From positions 361,401 to 425,400 of the forward strand of contig NZ_JAERRB010000003.1 in the NCBI RefSeq assembly GCF_016735595.1: DNA of 64,000 nucleotides, read 5' to 3'. Below the pieces are notes generated by a model. The model saw only the letters and a program-made list of their open reading frames with translations. It had not been told where the DNA came from and searched no databases. A program made the translations under genes and the position numbers. Positions 25,522 to 33,593 of the stretch are shown one piece after another; position 1 is the first letter of the stretch; every line of letters begins with the position of its first letter. This stretch comes from Chryseolinea lacunae. GTDB lineage: Bacteria; Bacteroidota; Bacteroidia; Cytophagales; Cyclobacteriaceae.

Positions 25522-26040
25522 TTATAGAAGGCGTTTGATTTGCGGTAAGTGGTGGTCGAAATGTTCGCGCATAAATTCAAGCGACTGCAAAACATCGAGC
25601 ATGCCGGCTACAGGATGTTTATAGATGAGCTTGCGCAGATTTTTTTCGTCGATGGGTTCCAGAAAGTTTTTCAGTTCAGCCCGGGCCGTTGCCCAGCGCT
25701 CGGCAAGTTCGGGCAGCGAAGTGGTGGCGGGTGTGTTCTGCACCAGATAGCGGGGTGCGTTGTATTTGAACGGAAGACGTTGTGAAACTTTCAGCATCAC
25801 CATTTTCAGGTCTTCCAACGCACCCGAGTTTTTTAGCGTGGCAACGCCCAGCGATTTCTTTTTCATGTAGGCCAGCGACAACTGTTCGGCCGTGATGAGG
25901 TGGTTCACGATGTAGTTCACCGACCACTTGCCATCGCGACTCGCGTTCAGCTTCGCGTCGGGCAGCGACGTCAGTTTTTGAAGCAACATTTGCTGCTCGT
26001 GCTGCAGGCGGTCGAATTGTTTTTGAAGTTTGGGGTGCAT
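25522..26040 (-). CDS. DinB-family four-helix protein
   Basis: A 172-residue DinB/YfiT-like metal-dependent helix bundle. Seen: KWSVNYIVNHLITAEQLSLAY (first metal-His region) and LEFMREHFDHHLPQIKRLL at the end (the HxxxH pair). In other members these His residues bind a divalent metal used in thiol transfer. The substrate is unknown. Gene order gives no further clue; it lies 56 bp from the M14 gene start, in the same direction. Confidence 0.88.
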   Translation of the reverse strand: MHPKLQKQFDRLQHEQQMLLQKLTSLPDAKLNASRDGKWSVNYIVNHLITAEQLSLAYMKKKSLGVATLKNSGALEDLKMVMLKVSQRLPFKYNAPRYLVQNTPATTSLPELAERWATARAELKNFLEPIDEKNLRKLIYKHPVAGMLDVLQSLEFMREHFDHHLPQIKRLL

Positions 26041-26141
26041 GTCGTTTTCGGATTTCTAAATTAATCATACAATCAACACCGTTGTGCCTTTTGCCTGCAT
26101 CATTTTTATCGCTAGATTTAAGCAAACCTAATCCCTATTAT

Positions 26142-26618
26142 ATGAATACAAATTATGCTGGCTTCTGGCTCCGTTTCGTTGCAATCATCATTGATGGAAT
26201 CATCGTTGGTATCGTTCAAGGTGTGTTAATCATGCCCGTGTTAGGCATTTTTGGACTTGGCATAGCAAAGTCTGCTCAAAACCTCGAAGCTGGCGACGAA
26301 GCACAGGCGCTTTCCATGGTGGCTGGCATCATGGCCTTGATGGGCATTGCCCAACTGGTGTTCTGGGTCATTCAAATCCTGTATCATACATTAATGGAGT
26401 CGTCCAAATATCAAGGCTCTGTTGGGAAAATTGTGCTGGGCCTGAAGGTGACTGACCTCGAAGGCAACAAGCTGGACTTCGGAAAAGCCTTTGTCCGTAA
26501 CCTTTGCAAGGTGGTGTCGGGCCTTATCCTGTGCATCGGCTACATCATGGCCGGTCTCACCGAAAAGAAACAAGCCCTTCACGACATGATTGCCAGCACG
26601 CTGGTGGTGAAGAAATAA
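26142..26618 (+). CDS. RDD-family membrane protein
   Basis: 158 residues with about four transmembrane segments. Seen: NYAGFWLRFVAIIIDGIIVG (the Arg-Asp pair of RDD), VFWVIQILYHTLMESSKYQGSVGKIVLGLKV (the W-x-x-x-E-S-S-x-x-Q-G-[ST]-x-G-K signature), RNLCKVVSG and LTEKKQALHDMIASTLVVKK. Function unknown; some RDD proteins act as Na+/H+ antiporters. ATG at 26142 fits the family start. A strong terminator follows. Confidence 0.92.
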   Translation: MNTNYAGFWLRFVAIIIDGIIVGIVQGVLIMPVLGIFGLGIAKSAQNLEAGDEAQALSMVAGIMALMGIAQLVFWVIQILYHTLMESSKYQGSVGKIVLGLKVTDLEGNKLDFGKAFVRNLCKVVSGLILCIGYIMAGLTEKKQALHDMIASTLVVKK

Positions 26619-26645
26619 AAAGCGTTCGATTTAAAAATCTATAGA

Positions 26646-26680
26646 GAAGCCGGTGGAAGAAATTTCACCGGCTTTTTTTA
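26646..26680 (+). terminator. Rho-independent terminator after the RDD gene
   Basis: Stem AAGCCGGTG (26647-26655) / CACCGGCTT (26666-26674) followed by a T7 run that ends at the stop of the convergent lipid kinase gene. Confidence 0.88.
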
Positions 26681-27589
26681 TATCAGAAATTTCAGTTTGC
26701 GTTCCACCATTTCGATGGTGGCCGGAAGCACGCCCAAAAATTCGCCATCGGCCTCAATGCAACAACGCGCGTCCGAAACAATTTCAATGCGTTTGGCCTG
26801 GCGATATGAAACGTCGGGGTGAATGATTTTCCTCCCTTGTTTCATGGATCCTGAATAGCGGATAAAGTCGAACACCGAAACTTTGCCACACACAAAGGCT
26901 TCAAACACGCCGTCGTCGGGTCGGGCGTCGGGCGCCACGCAAAGGCCGTGTCCATAATATTTGCTGTTGGCCACTGCCAGGGTGCGCAGCTTGCCTTGCC
27001 ACTGCCACGTGTCGGCCGTCAACGTCACGTGCACGGGCTGATAGGTGAAGAACGTTCCGAGTATCGCCTGATAATACGACATGCCCGAACCAAAAGGCCG
27101 GTCGCTGGCCATCACTTTCTTCACCACCTCCGGCCCCATGCCCACGTCGGCTACGTTCACAAAATATTGCTGTCCTTCTTTTCCGTCTTCGGTGGTGAAG
27201 GTCACTTTGCCCACATCGATTTCTGCGGGCGAAAAATTTTTCAGCAGTCGCGTCAGCTCTCCTTCGTCGGCCTGAATTTCCATGCCGCGTGCAAAATCGT
27301 TTCCGGTTCCAATGGGAATCACGCCGAGCACGGGCAGGTGTTTGGAATCTTCTCTTCCTTCCAGCACGCCGTTCACCACCTGGTTCACGGTGCCGTCGCC
27401 ACCGGCTGCAAAAATAATGTCGAAGTGTTTTTCGGTGGCCTTCGACGCCAGCGCGGTGGCGTCGTTTATGGAACGTGTTTCAAAAATCTGGGGCGCGCAA
27501 AGCACCTCGAGGGCAGGAAGAAATTTATTGTAGAAGTTTTTCTTCTCCAGAGAAATGCCATTCAGGACAACGGCAACTTTCACTTGCAA
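26678..27589 (-). CDS. YegS/DagK-type lipid kinase
   Basis: A 303-residue kinase of the diacylglycerol kinase catalytic family; members phosphorylate diacylglycerol or related lipids. Seen: VAVVLNGISLEKKNFYNKFL at the start, FDIIFAAGGDGTVNQVVNG (the GGDGT nucleotide motif), LGVIPIGTGNDFARGM, NVADVGMGPEVVKKV and DARPDDGVFEAFV. It overlaps the end of the upstream TPR gene by 10 bp, so translational coupling is likely. Cytoplasmic face of the inner membrane by family. Confidence 0.93.
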   Translation of the reverse strand: MQVKVAVVLNGISLEKKNFYNKFLPALEVLCAPQIFETRSINDATALASKATEKHFDIIFAAGGDGTVNQVVNGVLEGREDSKHLPVLGVIPIGTGNDFARGMEIQADEGELTRLLKNFSPAEIDVGKVTFTTEDGKEGQQYFVNVADVGMGPEVVKKVMASDRPFGSGMSYYQAILGTFFTYQPVHVTLTADTWQWQGKLRTLAVANSKYYGHGLCVAPDARPDDGVFEAFVCGKVSVFDFIRYSGSMKQGRKIIHPDVSYRQAKRIEIVSDARCCIEADGEFLGVLPATIEMVERKLKFLI

Positions 27590-28689
27590 TTTTTCTTGAT
27601 CGCGGCTTTGGCATCGGCCGAACCCAGGTCTTCGGCGCGTTTAAAATCCAGACACGCGTCGTATTTGTTGTTCATGCTCAGCTTCACCAGCCCGCGTTGA
27701 TAGAATGTTTCCGGATCGTTGGGATACAACTCGATCGATGATGAGTAGTCTTCTACGGCGCCCGCAAAATCTTCCTTCTCGGTTTTGCTCAGCGCACGAT
27801 TGTCGAAGTACACCGGGTTGGTGGCGTCCATGGCGATAGCCTTTGTGTAGTCGGCAATGGCGCCGTCGTGATCTTCGATGCTGTATTTGGTGACCCCGCG
27901 AAGGTTGTAGGTTTCGGGTTCCTGAGGGTCGAGCTCAATGGCTTTGGTATAGTCTTCGATGGCGCCTTTAAAATCCAGTTTTGCGCCTTTGGCAAGCGCG
28001 CGGTTTTCATACATCTGGGCGTCTTTCGTTTCCAGCTTGATGGCCTCGTTGTAGTCGGCGATGGCCAGGTCAAGATTGCCCACGTTGTAGTGCGACACAC
28101 CACGGTAGTTGTAGAGGCTGGCGTCGGTTTTATCGAGCTCAATGGCTTTGGTATAGTCGTCGATAGCGCTCACAAATTCGCCCAGCTCGGCTTTGGCCAC
28201 CCCACGGTTAAAATATTTGTCGGCGTCGGCAGGGCCCAGTTCCAGGGCTTTCGAAAAATCGAAATAGGCGCCCTGCAAATCTTCCACGTCATACTTCGCC
28301 AAACCACGGTTGGTATAGGCTTCAGTGAACTTGGCGTTGAACTTTATGGCCTTTGTGAAATCTACAATGGCACCTTCGGCATCGCCCAGGGCCATCTTGG
28401 CTTCGCCCCGGTTGTTGAGGGCTTCGGCATAGGTTGAATCGGTTTCCAATGCAAAGTTCAAATCGCCAATGGCGCCATAAAAATCTTCGAGGCCCATTTT
28501 GGCTTCACCGCGAAGGGTGAGCGCCACTTTGTTTTTGGGATTGGCATCGATGATCTTCGACAGGTCTGCTTTTGCTCCGGCAAAGTCATTGGCCGCCAGT
28601 TTCTTTTTGGCGGCTTCCAGTGGAGCATCCTGCCCGGAGGCTGCGCTAAAAACGATGAGCGATAAAAAAATGAACAAAAGCTTTCTCAT
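27580..28689 (-). CDS. Exported tetratricopeptide-repeat protein
   Basis: 369 residues. Signal peptide MRKLLFIFLSLIVFSAASGQ, then about ten 34-residue TPR units that fill the rest. The repeats have a regular phrase YN(N)RG-x-AK/SK then GA-x-x-DYTKAIELD, for example VSAIDDYTKAIELDKTDASL, LAIADYNEAIKLETKDAQM and GAIADYTKAIAMDATNPV. A periplasmic scaffold is likely, with the partner unknown. It is the upstream gene of the lipid kinase and overlaps it by 10 bp. Confidence 0.92.
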   Translation of the reverse strand: MRKLLFIFLSLIVFSAASGQDAPLEAAKKKLAANDFAGAKADLSKIIDANPKNKVALTLRGEAKMGLEDFYGAIGDLNFALETDSTYAEALNNRGEAKMALGDAEGAIVDFTKAIKFNAKFTEAYTNRGLAKYDVEDLQGAYFDFSKALELGPADADKYFNRGVAKAELGEFVSAIDDYTKAIELDKTDASLYNYRGVSHYNVGNLDLAIADYNEAIKLETKDAQMYENRALAKGAKLDFKGAIEDYTKAIELDPQEPETYNLRGVTKYSIEDHDGAIADYTKAIAMDATNPVYFDNRALSKTEKEDFAGAVEDYSSSIELYPNDPETFYQRGLVKLSMNNKYDACLDFKRAEDLGSADAKAAIKKNCK

Positions 28690-28856
28690 TGACGCTGATT
28701 TAATCGAGAGCCAAGTTAAAAAAATTAATCCGGCCCGGCGCCATGACGTGTTGAAATCGGAGGTGACTTACATCCGGTTTAGTCCGTCTGCAAAATTTTT
28801 ATTCATCGCTGCCGTATTCCCCCTATCTTGAAACATCATTATTTTACCCATCCGGA

Positions 28857-29963
28857 ATGAAAAAGATTTGCGTAGGCACCCTCGCGTTTTTCGGTATCGT
28901 TTCTGCCTTTGCCCAGGAAAAACCGTTGGACATGAAAATGGATTTCGAAGACTATGATCCGCCGTCCACCCTGGTGGTGCCGGAACATGTGTTGACGCGC
29001 GCCAAATATCCCTTCATCGACGTGCACAATCACCAATGGAACATGCCCACCCAGGACCTGAATGCCTTGCTGAAGGAAATGGACGCGTTGAACATGGCCG
29101 TGATGGTGAACCTGAGCGGCCGCGGCCGCGGCAGCACCGAACACCTGGAGCGCTCCCTCGAAAATGTGAACAAAACCAATCCCAAGCGACTCATCGTTTT
29201 CACCAACATGGACTTCGCGGCCATCGACGACCCCGAGTGGCAAGGGCGTATGTTGAAACAGTTGGAAGACGATGTGAAGAAAGGAGCCAACGGGCTGAAG
29301 ATTTTCAAAACCCTGGGCATGTTTGTGAACGACAGCAAAGGCAACCGCATTCACATAGACGACCCACGCCTCGATCCCATCTGGGACAAGTGTGGTGCGC
29401 TGGGCATTCCGGTGCTCATTCACTCGGCCGATCCCAAATCGTTCTGGGACCCGATCGACAAAAACAACGAGCGCTGGCTTGAGTTGAAGCTTCATCCCGG
29501 GCGTCGTCACGACACCGACAAAGTATCGTGGGAGACCATCATTGAAGAGCAACACAACATGTTCCGGAAACATCCGAAAACAAAATTCATCAATGCCCAC
29601 ATGGGGTGGTATGGCAGTGACCTCAAAAAACTTGGCGCGCTCATGGACCAGCTTCCCAACATGTATGCAGAGATCGGCGCCGTCATTGCCGAGCTGGGCC
29701 GGCAGCCTCGTGCCGGGCGCGACTTCCTCATCAAATATCAGGACCGCGTCATGTTTGGGAAAGACTCGTGGGTGCCCGAAGAATACGCCACCTACTTCCG
29801 CGTGCTCGAAACAGCCGACGACTACTTCCCCTATCACAAACGCTATCATGCCTTCTGGCGAATGTATGGTCTTGCGCTTCCCGACGAGGTGCTGAAAAAG
29901 ATCTACTACAAAAATGCATTGAAGGTGATCCCCCACATCGACGCGAGCCTCTTTCCCAAATAG
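28857..29963 (+). CDS. Secreted amidohydrolase-2 family metal-dependent hydrolase
   Basis: 368 residues. Signal peptide MKKICVGTLAFFGIVSAFAQ, then a TIM-barrel amidohydrolase: YPFIDVHNHQWNMP (HxH metal site), IVFTNMDFAAIDDPEWQGRM, GLKIFKTLGMFVND, IPVLIHSADP, FINAHMGWYGSDL and VMFGKDSWVPEEY (the C-terminal Asp). Characterised members are decarboxylases or hydrolases of cyclic carboxylates; the substrate here is unknown. A TATCTTGA -7-like sequence near 28824 fits the ATG at 28857. A bidirectional terminator follows. Confidence 0.88.
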   Translation: MKKICVGTLAFFGIVSAFAQEKPLDMKMDFEDYDPPSTLVVPEHVLTRAKYPFIDVHNHQWNMPTQDLNALLKEMDALNMAVMVNLSGRGRGSTEHLERSLENVNKTNPKRLIVFTNMDFAAIDDPEWQGRMLKQLEDDVKKGANGLKIFKTLGMFVNDSKGNRIHIDDPRLDPIWDKCGALGIPVLIHSADPKSFWDPIDKNNERWLELKLHPGRRHDTDKVSWETIIEEQHNMFRKHPKTKFINAHMGWYGSDLKKLGALMDQLPNMYAEIGAVIAELGRQPRAGRDFLIKYQDRVMFGKDSWVPEEYATYFRVLETADDYFPYHKRYHAFWRMYGLALPDEVLKKIYYKNALKVIPHIDASLFPK

Positions 29964-29986
29964 CCTTCGATTAAAAACCATAAAAC

Positions 29987-30026
29987 AAAAACGGCCGCCG
30001 TCTTTCAGAGACAGCGGCCGTTTTCT
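29987..30026. terminator. Bidirectional terminator after the amidohydrolase gene
   Basis: Stem AAAACGGCCGC (29988-29998) / GCGGCCGTTTT (30014-30024), 15-nt loop, with T-rich TTTTCTTTTG on the plus side and A-rich DNA on the other. It lies between two convergent genes. Confidence 0.88.
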
Positions 30027-30045
30027 TTTGCGTAAAGTGGATCCT

Positions 30046-30780
30046 TTATTTAGCAGGTTCGCCTGCCGTTTCTTTTTTCAAACCTCCGAAGCGGAAACCG
30101 ATGCCGGTGGAGAGTTGCACGTTTCTATATTCGAAATAAATGTTCGAGCTGGCGGGCACAGCGATGCCGGCCTGAAACACAAAGAAGAGGTGGTTGTCCA
30201 TCATGTTGATGCGGCCCATAAAGGCAGGTTCCAGAAACACCTTCGCGTTTTTGTCGAGGTGAATGCTGGTGGCGTCTGTCGTAAACTCCGTGAAGTTCAC
30301 CACCGACACGCGCGGGATGAACGAGAAGTGCATGATTTTTTTGTTGAAGCCAAAGGCAGGCTGAATGAAATAGCGTTCAAATTTTCCGGTGGCACGGGCG
30401 CTGGTGGTGCCCCAGAATTCGTAGTCGGCATAGCTCGAACCTTCGCCTTTTCCATAGCCTGCAAAAATTTCGTAGCACCAGTTTCCATCATTTTCGAAAT
30501 AGCCCAGGCCACCTTCCAACAACTTATGACGATGATATTCGTCTTCCTGATCGGCATCGTAGCTGGTGCGGTCGGCAAACGAATAGTTGCCGATGACGCC
30601 GATGTGTTTGGTGATCGACAGTGCGGCTTGTGCATCAAGGCCGTTGCCAAACTGCATCGATCCTTGAAACTCACCGCCCTTTGTGAACATGGGCGAATTG
30701 CGCATGTTGGGAACGTACACCGGGGCGCACGATGCCAGCAACACAAGAGCAAGGAGGAAGACAGGTATACATTTTTTCAT
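30046..30780 (-). CDS. Outer-membrane beta-barrel-like lipoprotein
   Basis: 244 residues. Lipoprotein signal MKKCIPVFLLALVLLASC with the lipobox Cys at 18. The mature part alternates polar and hydrophobic residues, as in small outer-membrane barrels: GGEFQGSMQFGNGLDAQAAL, SITKHIGVIGNYSFADRTSY, LLEGGLGYFENDGNWCYEIF, HFSFIPRVSVVNFTEF and VQLSTGIGFRFGGLKKET (last strand plus a short tail). No specific family or ligand. ATG at 30780. Confidence 0.8.
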   Translation of the reverse strand: MKKCIPVFLLALVLLASCAPVYVPNMRNSPMFTKGGEFQGSMQFGNGLDAQAALSITKHIGVIGNYSFADRTSYDADQEDEYHRHKLLEGGLGYFENDGNWCYEIFAGYGKGEGSSYADYEFWGTTSARATGKFERYFIQPAFGFNKKIMHFSFIPRVSVVNFTEFTTDATSIHLDKNAKVFLEPAFMGRINMMDNHLFFVFQAGIAVPASSNIYFEYRNVQLSTGIGFRFGGLKKETAGEPAK

Positions 30781-30892
30781 GCTGTTTTTATTTTATATCC
30801 ATTTCACCATCGTAAAGTAATCTGCGGTACATGCCCGAATATTTCATGGTACAGAACGCCGATCGCTGTAAATTTACGGAAAAAGAAACCAA

Positions 30893-31480
30893 ATGAATTT
30901 CAATCCCGAAAGTGCAAACGCGCTCATCCAAAACCGGCGTTCGGTGTTTCAAGCGCAATATAGCGGAGCCAAGGTAGACGATGCCATTGTGGAGCAGATG
31001 CTTGCCAACGCCAACTGGGCCCCCACACACAAACTGACCGAGCCGTGGCGCTTTGTGGTGTTCACAGACGAGGGCATCAAAAAACTTGCGGAGTTCCAGG
31101 CCGCGCTTTACAAAAAAGTGACTACAGCCGATGGTTCATTCAAAGAAGATAAATTCAACAATCTGCTCACAAAGCCGTTGCTGTCGTCGCACATCATTGC
31201 GGTGGGCATGAAACGCGACGAAAAAAAATCGCTCCCTCAGATCGAAGAGATTGGCGCCGTGTTTTGCGCCGTCGAAAACATGCACCTAACGGCCACGGCA
31301 TACGGCGTGGGCGGCTATCTGAGCACGGGCGGTGTGACCTACTTCGAAGAAGCGAAAACATTTTTTGGCTGGGGCAACGACGACCTGCTCCTGGGATTCT
31401 TCCACATCGGTATGCCTAAGGGCACGCTGCCCGATGGACGACGAAAGCCCATCGAAGAAAAAGTTACGTGGGTGCGATAA
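30893..31480 (+). CDS. Nitroreductase-family flavoprotein (YdjA-like)
   Basis: A 195-residue FMN-dependent NAD(P)H oxidoreductase fold. Seen: ALIQNRRSVFQAQYSG (FMN-phosphate Arg pair), MLANANWAPTHKLTEPWRFVVF (the W-A-P-x-x-x-x-x-x-P-W-R-F signature of the small YdjA-type members), AVFCAVENMHLTATAYGVGGY, and LGFFHIGMPKG near the end. The substrate is unknown. A TAAATTTA -7-like element at 30869-30876 lies 16 bp before the ATG. Confidence 0.93.
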   Translation: MNFNPESANALIQNRRSVFQAQYSGAKVDDAIVEQMLANANWAPTHKLTEPWRFVVFTDEGIKKLAEFQAALYKKVTTADGSFKEDKFNNLLTKPLLSSHIIAVGMKRDEKKSLPQIEEIGAVFCAVENMHLTATAYGVGGYLSTGGVTYFEEAKTFFGWGNDDLLLGFFHIGMPKGTLPDGRRKPIEEKVTWVR

Positions 31481-31680
31481 TGCACGCATTTACCTTTGTC
31501 TGGCTTAAATGTATTCACACCTTGACGGAGATGTTGCGGTTGTTGTTGCGCTGATTTGCGAAATGTCATCCAACGTCGTTCTGCTGCTTTACGGCTTGCA
31601 AAAGCCCTGGCATGAAGAGCACACAACGTTCATTCTGGTATGGTTTTCGTACCTTCCAAAACCTTAAACAAAAATGTTTT

Positions 31681-32220
31681 ATGAAAACAATCGGTCTACT
31701 TTTTATGGGTTTTCTTTTGTCGACATCGGCACTTGCCCAGGTCATTGGAAAAACTTTTCCCGACATGGAGGCAGAATCGGTAGAAGACAAAAAGGTGAAA
31801 CTTCCCCAGGACGTGAAGGGAAAATATACGCTGCTGGGATTGGCCTACTCCAAAAAATCGGAAGACGAACTCAACTCTTGGTTTCAACCAGTGTTCGAAA
31901 AATTTATTCAGAAAAACACGGGCCTGCTCTCGGGCTTTGGCTATGATGTGAATGTGTATTTTGTTCCCATGTTCACCGGTGTCAATGCCGCAGCAACAGG
32001 TACAGCCAAACGGAAAGCCATGAAAAACATTGACCCGCAATTGCTGCCCTACATTCTGTTCTATCGCGGCGAACTAAAGACCTATAAAGAAGCACTCGAC
32101 TTCGAAAAACGCGACATTCCCTACTTTTTTGTGTTGGATGCCGAAGGAAAAATCATTCACGCCACGTCCGGAAAATATACCACAGCCAAGATGGACGCCG
32201 TGGAAGGTGTTTTAGAATAA
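31681..32220 (+). CDS. Secreted thioredoxin-fold protein lacking CxxC
   Basis: 179 residues. Signal peptide MKTIGLLFMGFLLSTSALAQ, then VIGKTFPDMEAESVEDKKV and VKGKYTLLGLAYSKKSEDEL, which read like the opening of a TlpA/peroxiredoxin fold. FFVLDAEGKIIHATSGKYT is the typical last strand pair. No CxxC or peroxidatic Cys is present; the usual active-site position reads AYSKKS. The arrangement is similar to ATP10-type proteins. ATG at 31681 is preferred over ATG at 31612 because it begins the signal peptide. Confidence 0.7.
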   Translation: MKTIGLLFMGFLLSTSALAQVIGKTFPDMEAESVEDKKVKLPQDVKGKYTLLGLAYSKKSEDELNSWFQPVFEKFIQKNTGLLSGFGYDVNVYFVPMFTGVNAAATGTAKRKAMKNIDPQLLPYILFYRGELKTYKEALDFEKRDIPYFFVLDAEGKIIHATSGKYTTAKMDAVEGVLE

Positions 32221-32284
32221 CCTCAAGGTACATCTCCCCGTTAAATTGACGATTTAAGTTTACCTTAGGTCGTCAATTTTTTTT

Positions 32285-33010
32285 ATGAATGTGCTAACGT
32301 TACTGGCATTGGCGCTCGCCCCGGGTTGCGCCATCATGCTCTACATCTATCTCAAAGACAAACACGAACGTGAGCCCATCGGTCTGTTGGCGCTTAGCTT
32401 TGGCTATGGCCTGCTCAGCGTGCTGGTCACGCTATTCATCAGTTTTCCGGTAGATTCGTTTCTGCTGTTGAAAGAGAACGACGTGGTGCAGCAGTTTTTT
32501 AATGCGTTTTTCAAAGTGGCACTCATCGAAGAGTTCAGCAAGTTCATTTTTGTGCGTTTCATTCTCTACAACAACAAAAACTTCAACGAACCTTTCGACG
32601 GCATTGTCTACGCCGTGATGGTGAGCATGGGTTTTGCAACACTCGAAAACATCATCTACGTCTTTCAATATGGCTTTGCCACGGGCGTTTTGCGCGTGTT
32701 CACCGCGGTGCCCGCGCATGCCACGTTTGCCGTGCTCATGGGATTTTTTCTGGGGAAGGCAAAATTTTCGAAACGCCACGGCCTGTTGCTCAGTGCGCTT
32801 GCGCTGTTTGCGGCGGCACTCTTCCATGGTGCCTACGACTATTTCTGGTTCATCTCGTTCATTCCCGGGCTTTGGCTGGGCGCTATCGCATCGCTGATAG
32901 CGGGCTTCATTTTGTCGCGCAGGGCCATACGGCTGCACCAGCAATCATCGCCGTTCATTGTGCAGCCCGTGGCCGAAACCACCGTCGAGGCTCAGGAAAC
33001 AATTGAATAG
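32285..33010 (+). CDS. PrsW-family intramembrane metalloprotease
   Basis: A 241-residue protein with about seven transmembrane helices. The PrsW motifs are intact: FKVALIEEFSKFIFVR (EExxK), DGIVYAVMVSMGFATLENI (G-F-x-x-x-E-N), AVPAHATFAVLMGFFLG (first His) and FAAALFHGAYDYFWF (HGxxD). In Bacillus, PrsW makes the first cut in an anti-sigma factor; the substrate here is unknown. No sigma/anti-sigma pair is nearby. The start MNVLTLLALALAPGCAIMLYI is the family N-terminus, with acidic tail residues at the end. Confidence 0.92.
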   Translation: MNVLTLLALALAPGCAIMLYIYLKDKHEREPIGLLALSFGYGLLSVLVTLFISFPVDSFLLLKENDVVQQFFNAFFKVALIEEFSKFIFVRFILYNNKNFNEPFDGIVYAVMVSMGFATLENIIYVFQYGFATGVLRVFTAVPAHATFAVLMGFFLGKAKFSKRHGLLLSALALFAAALFHGAYDYFWFISFIPGLWLGAIASLIAGFILSRRAIRLHQQSSPFIVQPVAETTVEAQETIE

Positions 33011-33018
33011 AAATTTTT

Positions 33019-33546
33019 TCAGGAACTGATCTTTTGCATCACCAGGGTGCGCTTGAAATACCCTTTCTTGATAAGCTTCATCAGCTGTTTTGCCGACGGG
33101 CGAATCTGGTAGAGCTGTTCGCCGTTCACGATCATTGAATCTACACGCACTTCTTTGGTGAGGTTACGCAGGGTGCTGTTGAAATTTTTTTCCTCCACGT
33201 CCATGGAGTAGTAGAGCAGGTCGCCGTTGGCATCGCGCTTTACAATGCGCAACAGCCACTCCGGGTTTTCATTGATGCTGAGAAAATAATATCCTTTGTA
33301 GAGCTTCAATACCAGGCTGTCGCCCAGCAAATTTTCTTTGCGGTCGCTCACCACGCGATAGCCACTTTCGGAAATCACCAGTGTGTCTTTCGATGTGCCC
33401 TTCTCGTCCGATAAAAGATACATGCCCCGAAGTTCGGTGGGCACTTTGGCGAGCGAGGCTTTTCCCTCCGGCTGTGCTTCGTGATAGGAGATTTCCTTGC
33501 ACGAGACAATAACCGCAAACAAGCATACGACCAAAAGCTTATTCAT
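33019..33546 (-). CDS. Predicted lipoprotein of unknown function
   Basis: 175 residues. Lipoprotein signal MNKLLVVCLFAVIVSC with the lipobox Cys at 16. The mature part looks beta-rich: VPTELRGMYLLSDEKGTSKD, TLVISESGYRVVSDRKENL and LKLYKGYYFLSINENPEW, ending in a basic helix LMKLIKKGYFKRTLVMQKI. No family recognised. It is convergent with prsW (8 bp between stops) and downstream of, and codirectional with, nothing obvious. Confidence 0.72.
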   Translation of the reverse strand: MNKLLVVCLFAVIVSCKEISYHEAQPEGKASLAKVPTELRGMYLLSDEKGTSKDTLVISESGYRVVSDRKENLLGDSLVLKLYKGYYFLSINENPEWLLRIVKRDANGDLLYYSMDVEEKNFNSTLRNLTKEVRVDSMIVNGEQLYQIRPSAKQLMKLIKKGYFKRTLVMQKISS

Positions 33547-33593
33547 ACAAAATGAAACGGGTTATGCCGACCAAGGTAGCAAACCCGCTTCAT

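Noticed and set aside
28839-29981. A 380-codon minus-strand frame covering the amidohydrolase gene
   Set aside because: The plus strand has a signal peptide and catalytic motifs. The minus frame has no domain and reads through the bordering terminator region.
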